In this document: piece after piece, positions 13,561-13,798 of the stretch
Layout: each line of letters starts with the position of its first letter
Position numbering within the stretch: position 1 is the stretch's first letter
From: CAZUZD01 sp964624465
GTDB taxonomy: Bacteria > Planctomycetota > Planctomycetia > Isosphaerales > Isosphaeraceae
Reading direction: 5' to 3'
Assembly: GCA_964624465.1 (NCBI GenBank)
Contig: CAZUZD010000157.1
Location: 1-13,798 of the forward strand
Length of the DNA stretch: 13,798 bases
Notes under the pieces: generated by a model
Database searches by the model: none
What the model was told of the DNA's origin: nothing
Seen by the model: only the letters and a program-made list of their open reading frames with translations
Program-made: the position numbers and the translations under genes

Positions 13561-13798
13561 TCAACCGCGGAGACCGATGGAGACGTACTTCGTCTCCTGG
13601 TAGGCGTCGAGGCCCTCGATGCCCAGCTCTCGGCCCAGGCCCGACTCCTTCATGCCGCCGAAGGGGCACTGCGGGGTGGCGGGCACCGGGTCGTTGATGC
13701 CGATGATGCCGGCCTCCAGGCCCTCGGCCATCCGGGTGGCGATGGTCAGGTCGTTGGTGAAGACGTAGGCGGCCAGGCCGTAGGGGGTCGCGTTGGCG
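13561..13798 (-). CDS. gabD: Succinate-semialdehyde/aldehyde dehydrogenase, C-terminal fragment (5' end beyond window)
   Basis: The last 79 codons of an NAD(P)-dependent aldehyde dehydrogenase are visible. They read ANATPYGLAAYVFTNDL, then MAEGLEAGIIGINDPVPATP, then CPFGGMKESGLGRELG and end YQETKYVSIGLRG. 'PFGG.KeSGlGRE' and the C-terminal 'Y.ETKYVSIGL' are typical of the family; GINDPVPATPQ.PFGG and YVSIGL fit succinate-semialdehyde dehydrogenase (GabD) best, the enzyme that oxidises succinate semialdehyde to succinate. The catalytic Cys and Glu lie beyond the edge, so the substrate class is inferred from the tail. The gene ends in TGA at 13561-13563 and is followed by a perfect hairpin. Confidence 0.88.
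   Translation of the reverse strand, partial: ANATPYGLAAYVFTNDLTIATRMAEGLEAGIIGINDPVPATPQCPFGGMKESGLGRELGIEGLDAYQETKYVSIGLRG

Overview
The window is very GC-rich and densely coded. Many of its proteins carry Sec or Tat signal peptides, and several are lineage-specific exported proteins of the kind common in Planctomycetes. I infer a planctomycete, perhaps of the Isosphaera/Tautonia group, from composition and protein style alone; there is no rRNA or other phylogenetic marker here except ispG.

Layout, left to right: (1) a minus-strand gene for an exported protein with a faintly secretin-like N-terminal half and a low-complexity Ala/Thr/Pro-rich tail, cut by the left edge. (2) A divergent promoter region, then a plus-strand two-gene unit: an Mre11/SbcD/YhaO-type metallophosphoesterase nuclease, coupled by an ATGA overlap to a 1171-residue Rad50/SbcC/YhaN-type ATPase. 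(3) A plus-strand run of a small TPR protein, an exported M20D amidohydrolase and a Tat-exported beta-propeller protein. (4) A convergent small zinc-ribbon (zf-TFIIB) protein. (5) A minus-strand block with ispG (isoprenoid MEP pathway), a strong hairpin, then a two-gene unit encoding an exported bacterial EndoU-type ribonuclease and an overlapping small protein that looks like its immunity partner. (6) A plus-strand exported protein of unknown function. (7) The C-terminus of a succinate-semialdehyde/aldehyde dehydrogenase on the minus strand, cut by the right edge. The last two genes converge on an intergenic stretch with two long perfect hairpins and a 20-bp tandem duplication.

The most interesting locus is the EndoU pair (about 9960-11131). 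The nuclease domain is recognisable by its HIL-x-G, G-x-HH, K-x-STxxP and C-terminal T-A-F-P elements. It sits behind a Sec signal peptide and a short Pro/Arg-rich linker, not at the end of a giant CdiA/Rhs/WapA protein. The downstream protein overlaps it by 4 bp, has an acidic N-terminal domain and a strongly basic Pro/Lys/Arg tail, and lacks a signal peptide. I propose a compact secreted toxin/immunity module. Good sigma70-like promoters (TTGAC[A/C], 17-bp spacer, xAxxAT) are visible ahead of the left-edge gene, the nuclease operon and ispG. I found no mobile elements, CRISPR arrays, tRNA or rRNA genes.
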